Assembly: GCF_003473485.1 (NCBI RefSeq)
Contig: NC_053046.1
Location: forward strand, 1,684,001 to 1,748,000
Length of the DNA stretch: 64,000 nucleotides
From: Medicago truncatula
Taxonomy: Eukaryota > Streptophyta > Magnoliopsida > Fabales > Fabaceae
Direction of reading: 5' to 3'
The position numbers were made by a program, and so were the translations under genes. The notes beneath the pieces are model-generated. The model was given only the letters and a program-made list of their open reading frames with translations, searched no databases and was not told the DNA's origin. Shown here piece after piece: positions 53,172-64,000 of the stretch (its first letter is position 1; the number at the start of each line of letters is the position of its first letter).

Positions 53172-54016
53172 AAGCACGTTTGCAAAGAAAACAACTAGGA
53201 ACGAGGGAGTAAATCTACAGACACTACAGACACTAACCAGAGTTCTAAACTCATCTTCGGTGAGATGAAAAAAGGCCAGGCACACTTTAGGGTCCTGTGA
53301 TGTTTTTGTAATTGGTATTATTAATTGTCAAATGCATATGAGAAGAGAGGTAATTTATTACAGGATTGCAATATACTACTCGTATCTCTAATTATATATA
53401 GATTACACTTTAAATCATTTTAGGAAGTCAAATATATTCTTGCTCAAACTAATACGATGAAATATCCCCTCTCCTCGTTTCATATTTTCAATCCGAAACT
53501 ATTATAATTATTTTCAATCCCAAGCTAATATAATTATTATTGAAAAAAAATACTATTATAAATATGATTCAAATAAACAGCAAAAATATGCATGAGATAT
53601 ATCTTTTCCTTACTCATAAAGATAAGAGAATAAAATGTCAATATATTTTTTGAAGATTTTAAATTTAAAATATGACATCATTGAAATTTCTTCAAAGAAG
53701 ACATAATTAAGATATCATTAGAATTTATAATTTATATTTCTGTTCAAAATATTTTTAAAATTTGTTTTTTATTTAAATATATGTTTTAGAAATATGTTTT
53801 GCATTACAATTTTTCTCTATATATAGAGTCATGAAAAGTTTAGAGAAACACAACTATGTCCCATAATTTTCCCAATACAAACACAAAAAAACCCATCAAA
53901 ATAACCCTTCTTATAAGCTTCTCTTTTATTCAAATAAAAAATCTAGAACCCTTGTTCTCCAACATAAGTTATAGTTTGCTATCATTAATCTTTGCCACTG
54001 CACAAAAAAAAAAGTT
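53172..54016 (+). other. Upstream region of the zinc-finger gene
   Basis: AT-rich, no gene. A TATATATA box lies at about 53818-53825 within CTCTATATATAGAG, some 190 bases before the first ATG. A leader rich in A and C follows. Confidence 0.5.
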
Positions 54017-55262
54017 ATGAACATGAAGAAGATCGAACAAGATCCATCCTCAAACTCGAATTCCAACAAGCCTAGTGATTATGTGAAGCTATCAAAAGAT
54101 GATTCGATTTGCGGATCAAAGGTGCCAAAGCACGGTTTTTTTTAGCAATATACAAGTGGGTTCAGCATCTTGTTTTTCTAAGAACAAGGAAGAAAAAAGT
54201 GAGAAAAACAACGACGAGAAGAATTTGAACTTGAGGTCTTTTTCATGCTTATTTTGCAAGAGAAAATTTTCTACTTCACAGGCGTTAGGAGGGCACCAAA
54301 ATGCTCATAAGGCAGAACGTGCATTAAAAAAGCAACGTAAACTAAGGTATGATTTAGGTTTAGGAGAACCTCACTTTAACCTTTATTTTAGTTATCCAAA
54401 TAGCTTTTTTACATCCCCTTATTATCGGAAACTCGGCGTTAGAGTGGAATCTATGATTCAAAATCCATCTTACATTAGCCCTGGGATTACCTCACATAGT
54501 TTTGGCCCTTTTGGGTATAATAATGGTGCTTTGGGTTTGCAAGAGATGTTAAACCCTTCTCTTGTTAGTTTGAGAAATATGGAGGGTAGTAATAATAATA
54601 GTGGAGTTGGGATTCTAGGTATTGGTGGTGGAACTACTTCAAGCCCTTTTGGGTATAGTAATGGTACTTTGGGTTTGCAAGAGATGTTAAACCCTTCTTT
54701 TGTTAGTTTGAAAAATATGGAGGGTAGTAATAGTACTAGTGGAGTTGGGGTTCTAGGTATTGGTGGTGGAACTGCTTCAAGGATTGAAGATAGCAAAAAT
54801 AACAAAATTTGTGGCATTCTAAAGTGCGGAGATTCTTTCAAAAATGTTGCTTCAAGTTCAAACTCAATCATAGATAAGAAAAACCCTAGGATTATCCCAA
54901 ATGGTTTTGGTCCTTTTGGGTATAGTAATGGTGCTTTGTGTTTGCAAGAGATGTTAAACCCTTCTCTTCCTCTTGTTAGTTTGAGAAATATGGAGAGTAG
55001 TTATAATGGGGCTGGAATTCTAGGTATTGGTGGTGGAACTACTTCAAGGATTGAAGATGACACAAATAATAAAATTGGTGCTATTTTTAAATGGGGAGAT
55101 TCTTCTAAACATGTTGCTACAAGTTCAAACGCAATCATAAAAAATAAAAATATTGTGGATGCTACTACCACCAAGGATGATATTGATATGTCGAAGTTCA
55201 AAGCTGAAGAAGAATCCTCCAATTATGATTCATGTGGGCTTGATTTGTCACTAAGACTTTAA
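54017..55262 (+). CDS. C2H2 QALGGH zinc-finger protein (ZFP1/ZFP4-like) with EAR motif; apparent 1-base frameshift
   Basis: From the ATG at 54017 the frame reads MNMKKIEQDPSSNSNSNK, then KDDSICGSKVPKHGFF and stops (TAG) at a run of eight T (54136-54143). The next frame, open to 55262, continues SNIQVGSASCFSKNKEE and the zinc finger CLFCKRKFSTSQALGGHQNA (Cys-x2-Cys-x12-His-x3-His). With seven T the two would join in one 414-residue protein, so the run is either an assembly error or a real inactivating insertion. The downstream ATG (54099) alone gives 387 residues and keeps the finger. About three copies of GALGLQEMLNPSLVSLRNME/GILGIGGGT follow as internal repeats. The C-terminus LDLSLRL is an EAR repression motif. 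Such factors repress transcription in growth and stress responses. Confidence 0.85.
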
Positions 55263-56404
55263 ATTTAGTTTTTATATTTTGTTTTCATGTCAATGTTGCT
55301 GCTGATTTGATTGATACTCTCTATTTGAACTTAAGTCTTAGTATATTTTTTTTTTACTTGATACTCTCTATATAACTGCTATTTTAAATTGATCGATATT
55401 GATACTCTCTGGTTGAGCTTAAGTCTTAATAAATATACAGTATATACTTATTATAAGGCTATTATTAGTAGAAACCTTGTTTTGACTGCTAGCTTGATTA
55501 ACGACATTTCAATATATACGATAAATAGATATTGCAATACATAATGTGGAATGCAATATTCAGTGTGGCTTTATTTGAAATATGAATATGATAACGGTAC
55601 GTAAACTAATTTGAAGAATTTGTGCTTATTTGCATGTCCCAACAGGCCTTTCATCAAGAACCCTCTAAGCAAAATGTTTTCATAAATATAATGAACTGGC
55701 CAACTGGGGTGATTAAAGTGTCCTTCTTTACAAAATTTGGAGTAACAGGCATTATGTAAATATGGATAATGTAACATTGACGCAATTGTTAATGTTTATG
55801 TTTAATAAATGATGACGTGACAACCTAGGACCCTTTTTTTGTTGTTGTTGAAAACCTGTAACCCGTTTGATTATTGAAATGGTGATTATCTATTTGAATT
55901 ACTCCTTCCGTTTGAGTTACTGTTATTTTGAGGATTTGGTTTGTTGCAGTCATAAAAGCACGAATTTACGACTGCAGAGACCACTGAATCAAACAATGCA
56001 AATTTAAAGGTTGAAATTTTCATTTTTCATAAAAAAAAAAAATGATCATGTTAGAGTTAAAAAATACATGAAATTCGTCAAGATCTAACGGTGCAAATTT
56101 AAAGATTGTGCAAATGAAATTGATCCAACTCTGACATAGTGATTTGAATCCGGTTTTTCTTTTCTCAAGTGAATTCGTGTTCTTCTTTGTACACTAAATT
56201 TCGACAACCAATGAGAGGAAAAATACATTTTAAATATGTTTTTTTGAACAAGCCTAAATGGAATATGATATATCAAAGTGAGTGATTCATCTTGCACAAT
56301 GCGTGCAAAGAGAACCACCCAAAAGTTTGTACAAAGTTATGTTACTGATACCTCAGAAATAATCATCACGAAATAGAAAGAAGAAACAAAACAAGTTAAG
56401 CACC
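55263..56404. other. Intergenic, left flank of solo LTR
   Basis: No gene was found. The last part (about 56090-56404) may be the 3' tail of the minus-strand LINE seen at 58010-58640, because the solo LTR lies between them with a matching target duplication. Confidence 0.4.
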
Positions 56405-58009
56405 TGTGCTCGTGATTTTCGGATATCAAACCATTAACTGATTTGAATCGTTAATCTTTGAACTCTCGATTTTTATTCGTGGGAAGGGAAAAAATGAGTA
56501 AAAACCCTCATCGAGACTTTGGATTCGGGGGTTGGTTACGCGAAGGGAAGGTGCTAGCACCCTAAGCGTCTACGGTATTCCGTAGGAACCTCTTACCTAA
56601 TTTATCTTGTGCTAAATTCATTGCTTATTTGAAAATTATTACCTAAAAAAATCTAAGTGAAAGAATGGAGGGAGAAGAAGTATGTTTTTGGTTATTTTTA
56701 TTTGATTTGGAAGGATAAAAATCCTATGCCTACATACCCTTAAAGAAAAGGGATCAAAACCAATGTAGTTCACCTAAAAAGTTTCTTTTTGGTGGGTTGG
56801 TTGATTTTAGATTTTAGAAAATGGTTTTAAGAAGGGATAAGAGGCCTCAAGGCATGAGAGAAAATAAGGTGAGGTTGGTCAAATTTTAATTACAAGAAAA
56901 TCAGGTCTATTATGAATATTAATTCAATTAAGCATTTGATTAAGAAAAATAAAAGGAAAAGCAACTTGGGTTACAAGCCAAGGTTTATTAAGAAAATATT
57001 TTTGGAGTTTTGCATGTTTTTGTTGTTTTTGAATAATAAATGAAAATTAAACTAACGGAGCAATAAAAATAAAAGCGCGTGGATTTTTGTAGTGACGTTG
57101 GATCACCACAAAATCCCTAATCTAATTTTTTGCATTTTTTGGATATATCTAAGGCGGTAAGGAAATAAAAGGACACACACACCCACACACTTTTCTCATT
57201 TATATTTACATTGGACCTAAATACATTCTAATTGCTGGAAAATAAATAACAATAATTAAAATGCTAAATAGAAATAAAATAAAAATGTAAAAATGCTAAA
57301 AAGAAATAAAAATGCAAGAAAATAAAAGAAATGGACTACCGAAGGGACAAAATTCCGAAGGGACTTTTCCGAAGGGACTTATTCTGAAGGGACAGAAAAA
57401 AAAAGGGAGAAGAAAAGAATAGCTCGTTAACACAAGCTAAATAGGGAGAAGAGAGAAAAGTTCTTTGACAACTCAAGAGAACTTTTCGGTGTGTCAAATT
57501 GTGTGGAATGAGGGCTCTATTTATAGGTGAGGAGGTTGATGAAAAAAGGAAAAAAGGTTTAATGGAAATGATGGACAATTATGGTGAATTTTGAAAAAGG
57601 AATGTTAAAGTTGACACTTGACTTGAAATTTTTTTTAGACCTTGTACATTTTATTTTGGACCTATTGACACTTTGTTTTTTTTTTTGACACTAATTAATT
57701 AAAAAGAAATAAAATAAATCTAATACGAAATAAAATAAAACAAATTAAACTAAATCATGTAAAGAAAAATAAAATTAAAAGATCGAAAATAAAAATTATT
57801 AAATATAAAAAAAGTAACTAATCTTAAAATTAAAATTAATAAAAGAAAATAAAAAGAGAAAAGAGGGTCCGACTCGGAATAAAAAATGAGGTACTTCAAA
57901 GTAACCTCTTTGTCAAAATTTCGTCTGAAACGGCGAAAATTCCCGACTTTAAAAATACGAATAAAATGGGTAAGAATAGAGGAAAGTGGTCAAAATTTGG
58001 GGTATGACA
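56405..58009 (-). mobile_element. Solo LTR, about 1.6 kb, Gypsy-like
   Basis: On the minus strand it starts TGTCATACCCCAAATTTTGA. The plus-strand left end starts TGTGCTCGTG, and TG...CA ends are present on both sides. A 5-bp duplication GCACC lies at 56400-56404 and 58010-58014. No internal region is present. The TGTCATACCCC start and the CTAGCACCCTAAGCGTCTAC block are common in legume Gypsy (Tat/Ogre-type) LTRs; the family is tentative. Confidence 0.75.
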
Positions 58010-58640
58010 GCACCCATACAAGATAAAGGGTGTCGCCACCGGTCAGTGTAATTGTAGGCGAAAGTAATCAGACTAGCCTTTAACCATTGGAAAGACAACA
58101 GCTTCACCTTGTCCGTTATTTGATGAAGATCCAAGGCCTTCTGATTAAAAAATCGGTTGTTCCTTTCTTTCCATATTACCCAAACAGACGCTAGCCATAA
58201 CAATTTCATGTGGGAAGCGGTAACCATGCTATGTGACTGAACTGAAGAAAATGATCACGAACCCTGAACCAACAAAAGAAATGCCTAACCATCGCTGAAG
58301 AAGGCACCACACACCGCTAAATGTTGCGCACCCAAAGAACAAGGTACTGACGGTCTCCTCAGAGTCACAATCTCCAACACACCTATTGTCATCATGTTGA
58401 AGCACACGACGCCGCACAAGATTATCTTTCGTCGGTAGTCTGTTACAGAGCAGTCTCCAAGCAAATAAGGAAACCTTCACCGGGACATGCTTATGCCAAA
58501 CATCAGAAAGCAACTCACTTTCAGGAGGTTCATCAACCGTCGTGAGAAAGTGATAACTCCCCTTCACAATATAACCGTTAACAGGATCGAGGAGCCATTT
58601 CCACTGGTCATGTTCGTTGTTTTCATAAACATAACACATT
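58010..58640 (-). mobile_element. 5'-truncated LINE (L1-type) remnant
   Basis: The minus strand encodes the C-terminal zf-RVT region: DPVNGYIVKGSYHFLTT, VWHKHVPVKVSLFAWRLLCN, RLPTKDNLVRRRVL, CFGCATFSGVW-type block (FFGCATFSGVWCLLQRWLGI), then in another frame LIWLA-type sequence KLLWLASVWVIWKERNNRFF and TDRWRHPLSCMGA. One frame change separates the two parts. The reverse transcriptase core is absent. The tail is interrupted by the solo LTR at 58009. Confidence 0.85.
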
Positions 58641-59267
58641 TCAGTATATTGTAAATGAATATTACCGGGTGAAACAACTCCTTAACCATCAACTAATCAT
58701 AATTAATTTTGAATTCTAACATTATTAACCATAATTTAAGTGTTTAAATATATACATTACACTCTAACAAATAAAATATATATGAAATTCATTAAATCGC
58801 TCGCTCTCTAAAAATAGATATTTATTAAATCACAATTTGTCTTCAAATACTCATATAAATTTAAAACACGCGGTTAATAACATTGAAAATTGTGTTTAAT
58901 TGTGTTGAATATAATCAAGTAACTGAGGTCAAATGGTTAATGAATGAGATTCATCAATGACGAATTGTTTAGGAAAACTTGAGTTAAATTCCTAAGTGAA
59001 ACAATTATTTATTAGACTTTACTTACTTATCGGCCCAATAATGAATTAACAATGTCCATTTTCCTAGAGAACAAGATGATTAATACAATAAAAATGTGTT
59101 GAGTAGATGGTTAACTTGCTATGACACTTCCTTCGACAACAAAAAAATTGCTATGGCACTTTATTTATTTTTTTAATTTCGATCCTCTTCTCTATTTTTT
59201 CCTCCCCTCTCTTTTTTCCTCTCTTAATCTCACTTTCTCTCTTCATTAAAAAAGAGAAAGAGAATCT
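58641..59267. other. Intergenic, nothing recognised
   Basis: AT-rich spacer with CT-rich runs near 59190-59250. No gene. Confidence 0.4.
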
Positions 59268-59412
59268 CCGTGAGCTTAGTTTAGTTGATAGGGTTATTGC
59301 ATATTATATGTAGGGGCTGAGGTTTGAACCCCGGACACTCTACAATTTAATTGTGTGAGCTCTAGTCACTAAACTACTTGACAAAAAAAAAAAGAAAAAA
59401 AAGAAAGAGAGA
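59268..59412 (+). mobile_element. tRNA-derived SINE, copy 3, with A-rich tail
   Basis: The head CCGTGAGCTTAGTTTAGTTG, a B box GGTTTGAACCCCGG, the body AATTTAATTGTGTGAGCTCT and a tail of A with a few G (59383-59412) make this the best-preserved of the three copies. AAAGAGAAAGAGA-like sequence on both sides may be the target duplication. Confidence 0.75.
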
Positions 59413-59822
59413 GTAAAATTAAGAGATATAGAATTAGAAGAGGGAACCACAGAAAAAAGAAAAAAAGATTATCCAATTTACACTTATTTATTTTATTTTT
59501 GAGAGGAGCTATGACACATTTTTATATTCACAAACAATCACAATAATGTAACAATATTTTTTTCATTGATTGAAACTATGTCAATTTATTTTTAACTAGA
59601 TTAACTATAGGGTTACTTTAGTTTATCTGAATCGGTTGAAGTGAAGTTCTAATCCCCGCCCAGCAACAAAAACAAAATATCTCTAGTCAAAGGATTGTGA
59701 AGATGAAGTGAGTTTGAAATTTTATCCATTCTCTCATTTCACGAACATTCTCTACTTTTCTTTCCACAATCTCAAAACCAAACCCTTCAACAATTTCAAA
59801 TGTTCTTAAGGAGTAGCCAAAC
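59413..59822. other. Upstream region of the EMB1270-like gene
   Basis: No gene was seen; CT-rich leader-like sequence at 59725-59800. Confidence 0.45.
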
Positions 59823-59894
59823 ATGAACCGAAGTGGATACACCAAATCCAAACACCAACCATGTCTCTGTCTGTCTCCTCACCAGGATTACTAA
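59823..59894 (+). promoter_or_regulatory. Overlapping upstream ORF of the EMB1270-like gene
   Basis: An ATG at 59823, out of frame with the main start, opens a 23-codon frame (MNRSGYTKSKHQPCLCLSPH to a TAA at 59892-59894) that overlaps the main ATG at 59861. If the leader is transcribed, this would reduce translation from the main start. Confidence 0.5.
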
Positions 59895-62800
59895 CTCTTA
59901 CCCCCATATTCACACCCACACCCCCCTCTTCACTTTCAATTTCTAAGACACACTCCATTAAAATCACTGTTTCATCTTCACTTTCCTCTTCAACCCATCA
60001 AGATACCTCAAATTCCTCTCCACAACAACTCAACAACAATAATCCTACCAACAATGACAGCAATAAAACTGTCACTGTTGTTAAATTCACCTATAACAGA
60101 GCATCACCTTCAATTCGATGGCCCAATTCAAAACTCACTGATATGTACCCTTCCACAGACACCCTTTTACCTCAAAACGATGTTTTTGCCAAAAAGACTC
60201 GAACTTTGGACACCCCTGATGAAACCCACAAAGGGGAAGAACAACAAGAAGATGAAGAAGAGACGCGTGAAATTGTGAGGAACCGTGGTAGCAAATTGAA
60301 GGTGAAAAGGATGAACAAATTGGCCTTGAAAAAAGAGATGAATTGGAGGGAAAGAGTGAAGTTTTTAACTGATAGAATTTTGAGTTTGAAATGTGATGAG
60401 TTTGTTGGTCATGTGTTGGAAGAACATAGAGTTTTGTTCACACCAACTGATTTTTGTTTTGTGGTGAAATCAGTTGGTCAAAGTAGTTGGCAACGCGCGC
60501 TCGAGCTTTATGAGTGTTTGACTATGCAGCAATGGTATGCAACTAATGCAAGGATGGTTGCAACTATTTTAAGTGTGCTTGGAAAAGCTAATCAAGAGGG
60601 AATTGCTGTTGAAATTTTTGCTAAGGCTGAGTCGGTCATAGCAGATACTGTTCAAGTGTATAATGCTATGATGGGTGTTTATGCAAGGAATGGTAACTTT
60701 GAGAAGGTAAATGAGATGTTTAATTTAATGCGTGAAAGAGGGTGTGAGCCTGATATTGTTAGTTTTAATACTTTGATTAATGCGAAAGTGAAGTCTTGTG
60801 CTACGGTGTCTGGTTTAGCTATTGAGCTTTTGGATGAAGTAGGGAAGTTTGGTCTTAGACCCGATATAATAACTTATAATACTCTTATAAGTGCTTGTTC
60901 TAGAGAGTCTAATTTGAAGGAAGCGATTGGTGTTTTTAGTCACATGGAGAGTAACCGTTGTCAACCGGATCTTTGGACTTACAATGCTATGATTTCGGTT
61001 TATGGTAGATGTGGATTTGCTTTGAAAGCTGAGCATCTTTTTGAAAAATTGAAGTCTAATGGATTTTCACCTGATGCTGTCACATATAACTCTTTGTTGT
61101 ATGCTTTTTCGAAAGAAGGAAATACAGAAAAGGTAAGGGATATTTCTGAAGAAATGGTGAAAATGGGATTTGGCAAGGATGAGATGACATACAACACTAT
61201 CATACACATGTATGGAAAGCATGGCCGACATGATGAGGCATTGCGGCTTTACAGAGACATGAAGTCATCTGGCAGGAACCCTGATGCGGTTACGTATACT
61301 GTTTTGATAGATTTGCTTGGGAAAGCAAGTAAGATCGAGGAAGCTTCAAAAGTGATGTCGGAAATGTTGGATGCGGGTGTTAAGCCCACTTTGCACACAT
61401 ACAGTGCTTTAATTTGTGCTTATGCGAAGGTTGGGAGGCGAGTAGAGGCTGAAGAGACATTTAATCGCATGCGTGAGTCAGGGATCAAAGCTGATCATCT
61501 AGCATACTCAGTTATGTTGGATTTCTTTTTGAGATTCAACGAGATTAAAAAGGCTGCAGCGTTGTATCAGGAAATGATTGAAGCAGGCTTTACACCAGAT
61601 ACTGGTCTTTATGAGGTCATGCTACCTGCGCTTGTGAGAGAAAACATGGGGGATGTTATTGAAAGAGTTGTTCAAGATACGAAAGAACTCGGTAGTATGA
61701 ATCCACATGATATTTCATCGGTTCTTGTTAAGGGGGGATGTTATGATCATGGCGCTAAAATGTTGAAAGTTGCCATCAGCAATGGCTATGAATTGGATCG
61801 TGAGATTTTTTTATCCATTATGAGCTCATATAGCTCATCTGCTAGATATTCAGAAGCATGTGAACTTGTTGAATTCTTTAGAGAACACGCTCCCGATGAC
61901 ATTCAAATGATCACAGAAGCACTCATCATTATACTTTGCAAAGCTGGAAAGTTAGATGCAGCCTTGGAAGAATACAGAAGTAGAGGAGGACTTGGCACTT
62001 TTAGGAGCTGTACTATGTATGAATCACTTATTCATGAATGCACGAAGAGTGAACAATTTGACATCGCTTCTCAGCTTTTCTCTGACATGAGATTCAACGG
62101 TGTTGAGCCATCTGAATGTCTGTACCAAAGTATGGTGTCTGTCTACTGTAGAATAGGCTTCCCTGAGACAGCACAGCATTTGTTGTATCATGCTGAGAAA
62201 AATGACATTATACTGGATAATGTAACTGTTCATATTATTGATATCATTGAAACATATGGAAAGTTAAAGATGTGGCAAAGTGCAGAAAGTATAGTGGAGA
62301 ATCTTAGGCAAAGATGTTCAAAAATGGACAGAAAGGTCTGGAATGCTTTAATACATGCTTATGCATTCAGCGGTTGCTACGAACGAGCTAGAGCTATTTT
62401 TAATACAATGATGAGAGAAGGCCCTTCCCCGACTGTAGAATCTGTAAACGGTCTCTTACAAGCTTTAATTGTTGACGGGAGACTGAGTGAGCTTTATGTT
62501 GTAATTCAGGAGTTGCAAGACATGGACTTGAAGATAAGTAAAAGTTCTATTCTTTTGATGCTTGAAGCATTTGCTCAAGCAGGGAACTTATTTGAGGTGC
62601 AGAAAGTATACAATGGAATGAAAGCTGCTGGTTATTTTCCTACCATGCATCTTTACAGACTTATGATTGGATTGCTGTGCAGATTCAAAAGAGTAAGGGA
62701 TGTAAGAGTTATGTTGAGTGAGATGGGAGAGGCAGGGTTTAAGCCCGATCTTCAAATTTTTAATTCTGTGCTTAAACTATATTCAAGTATTGAAGAATTT

Positions 62801-63808
62801 CAAAACATGGGTGTCATCTACCAGATGATACAAGATGCTGGTCTTGCACCAGACGAAGAAACTTATAATACACTTATTACAATGTACTGCAGAGACCATA
62901 GACCAGAAGAAGGTTTGTCGCTGATGCATAAAATGAAAAGTCTTGGTTTGGAACCTAAGCGAGACACATACAGAAGTATGATTGCAGCATTTAGTAAACA
63001 ACAACTGTATGACCAGGCTGAGGAACTTTTTGAAGAGCTTAGATCCAATGGTTATAAACTTGATCGCTCCTTTTATCATTTAATGATGAAAATGTATAGA
63101 ACTTCTGGGGATCATCAGAAAGCTGAAAATCTACTAGAAATTATGAAAGAAGCAGGGATAGAGCCCAATACTGCCACCATGCATTTGCTAATGGTTTCTT
63201 ATGGGAAATCCGGGCAGCCTGAAGAAGCTGACAGAATCCTTAAAAACTTGAGAACAATGGGAGCAGTTCTGGATACCCTACCTTATAGCTCTGTAATTGA
63301 TGCATATCTCAAAAAAGGAGATGCGAAAGCTGGGATTGAAAAGCTCACAGAGATGAAGGAAGCAGCCATAGAACCAGATCATCGAATATGGACGTGCTTT
63401 ATCAGAGCTGCAAGCTTGTCTGGTGAAGTAAATGACGCCAACAACCTTTTAAATGCACTCCAAGCTGTTGGATTTGATCTCCCAATTAGGTATGTTAGTT
63501 TTTTTTTTTTTTTTTGATGAGTTTTTTGTTAAGTTGTTGAGAGGATGCAAAATATTTTTGGTCCGTCATATTTCTCTAATTAATTTATCATACTAATTGT
63601 TATATAGGCTTCTAGGAGAAAAATCTGAGTCGCTAGTTTCTGAGGTTGATCAATGTCTGGGGAGACTAGAACATGTGGAAGATAATGCAGCTTTTAACTT
63701 TGTTAATGCTTTGGTGGATCTCTTGTGGGCATTTGAACTCCGAGCTACTGCATCATGGGTTTTCCAATTAGCAATCAAAAGAAGCATTTATCGCCATGAT
63801 ATATTTAG
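59861..63808 (+). CDS. EMB1270-like plastid PPR protein (first two exons; continues past the window)
   Basis: Exon 1 is 59861-63489 and exon 2 is 63608-63808. The donor AG|GTATGT and acceptor TATATAG|G are in phase (Arg codon split), and a second donor AG|GTAAGC ends exon 2. The visible protein is about 1276 residues and is incomplete. The start MSLSVSSPGLLTLTPIFTPT is a Ser/Thr-rich plastid transit peptide. More than 20 P-type PPR repeats follow (for example DIVSFNTLINAKVKSC, DLWTYNAMISVYGRCGFALK, DEETYNTLITMYCRDHRPEE). Exon 2 reads SLVSEVDQCLGRLEHVEDNA, then FVNALVDLLWAFELRATASW, which matches my memory of Arabidopsis EMB1270 (At3g18110). That protein is needed for embryo development and plastid intron splicing. 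The remaining C-terminus lies outside the window. Confidence 0.93.
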
Positions 63809-63943
63809 GTAAGCATTATAGCTCCTTCTTCGTAGTTCTTAACAGAGATATACTTTTATTGAAGTTGTAAACTACTGCTGAGACGCAGTTTATACTACTT
63901 TTGTCTTGAATATATACAACAACAAACTTATGTTTGATGGTCT

Positions 63944-64000
63944 AAAATATAAGCAAATATTAACTAATTTTACCTTGTTTAAACTTTAAAGATGTCATTC
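63944..64000 (+). mobile_element. Possible start of a Stowaway-like MITE in EMB1270 intron 2
   Basis: GGTCTAAAATATAAGCAAAT resembles the left arm of the Stowaway at 53027-53171 (TTCTAAAATATAAGCAAATT). The window ends before a right arm could be seen. Confidence 0.35.

Overview
This window is plant nuclear DNA, most likely a legume of the Medicago type. The base composition is AT-rich and the genes contain introns. Marker genes include two plant pentatricopeptide repeat (PPR) proteins, a QALGGH zinc finger with an EAR tail, a CDR1-type aspartic protease, a PLAC8 protein and a plant U2 snRNA. I see no bacterial operons, CRISPR array or phage. Species assignment is inference from gene and repeat style.

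The first 30 kb is mostly transposable elements. A 3'-end fragment of an aspartic-protease gene (1.0-1.6 kb) is a broken copy of the full protease gene at 9.2-10.4 kb. Between them sits a young-looking Copia element (3.9-8.7 kb) with near-identical LTRs. Next come two MITE-like elements, a Gypsy-like LTR piece, a candidate 4.8-kb Helitron carrying a mitochondrial chaperonin-60 exon (14.8-19.6 kb), and a nested Mutator-like element (20.1-26.5 kb). That element has about 145-bp terminal inverted repeats and an exact 9-bp target duplication. It contains a short ORF, two tandem long hairpins, a 2.1-kb solo LTR and a 1.4-kb unclassified insert.

The second half is more genic. It holds a two-exon LEA-like gene (30.5-34.0 kb, +), a complete five-exon gene for a predicted plastid membrane protein (36.6-38.4 kb, -), a candidate microRNA-type hairpin locus (39.5-39.9 kb), a three-exon PLAC8 gene (42.5-44.8 kb, +), a U2 snRNA gene with canonical upstream elements (46.15-46.42 kb, -), a decayed Rf-like PPR gene (46.9-48.1 kb), an intact DYW-class PPR gene (49.0-51.3 kb, -), a QALGGH zinc-finger gene with an apparent homopolymer frameshift (54.0-55.3 kb, +), and the first two exons of an EMB1270-like plastid PPR gene that runs off the right edge (59.9-63.8 kb, +). 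Between these lie hAT, PIF/Harbinger, Stowaway, SINE and LINE remnants and a solo LTR inserted in a LINE tail.

The genes are independent nuclear loci and do not form a pathway, although three PPR loci occur within 17 kb. Exon boundaries were read by eye from splice sites and phase; no alignment or search was run.
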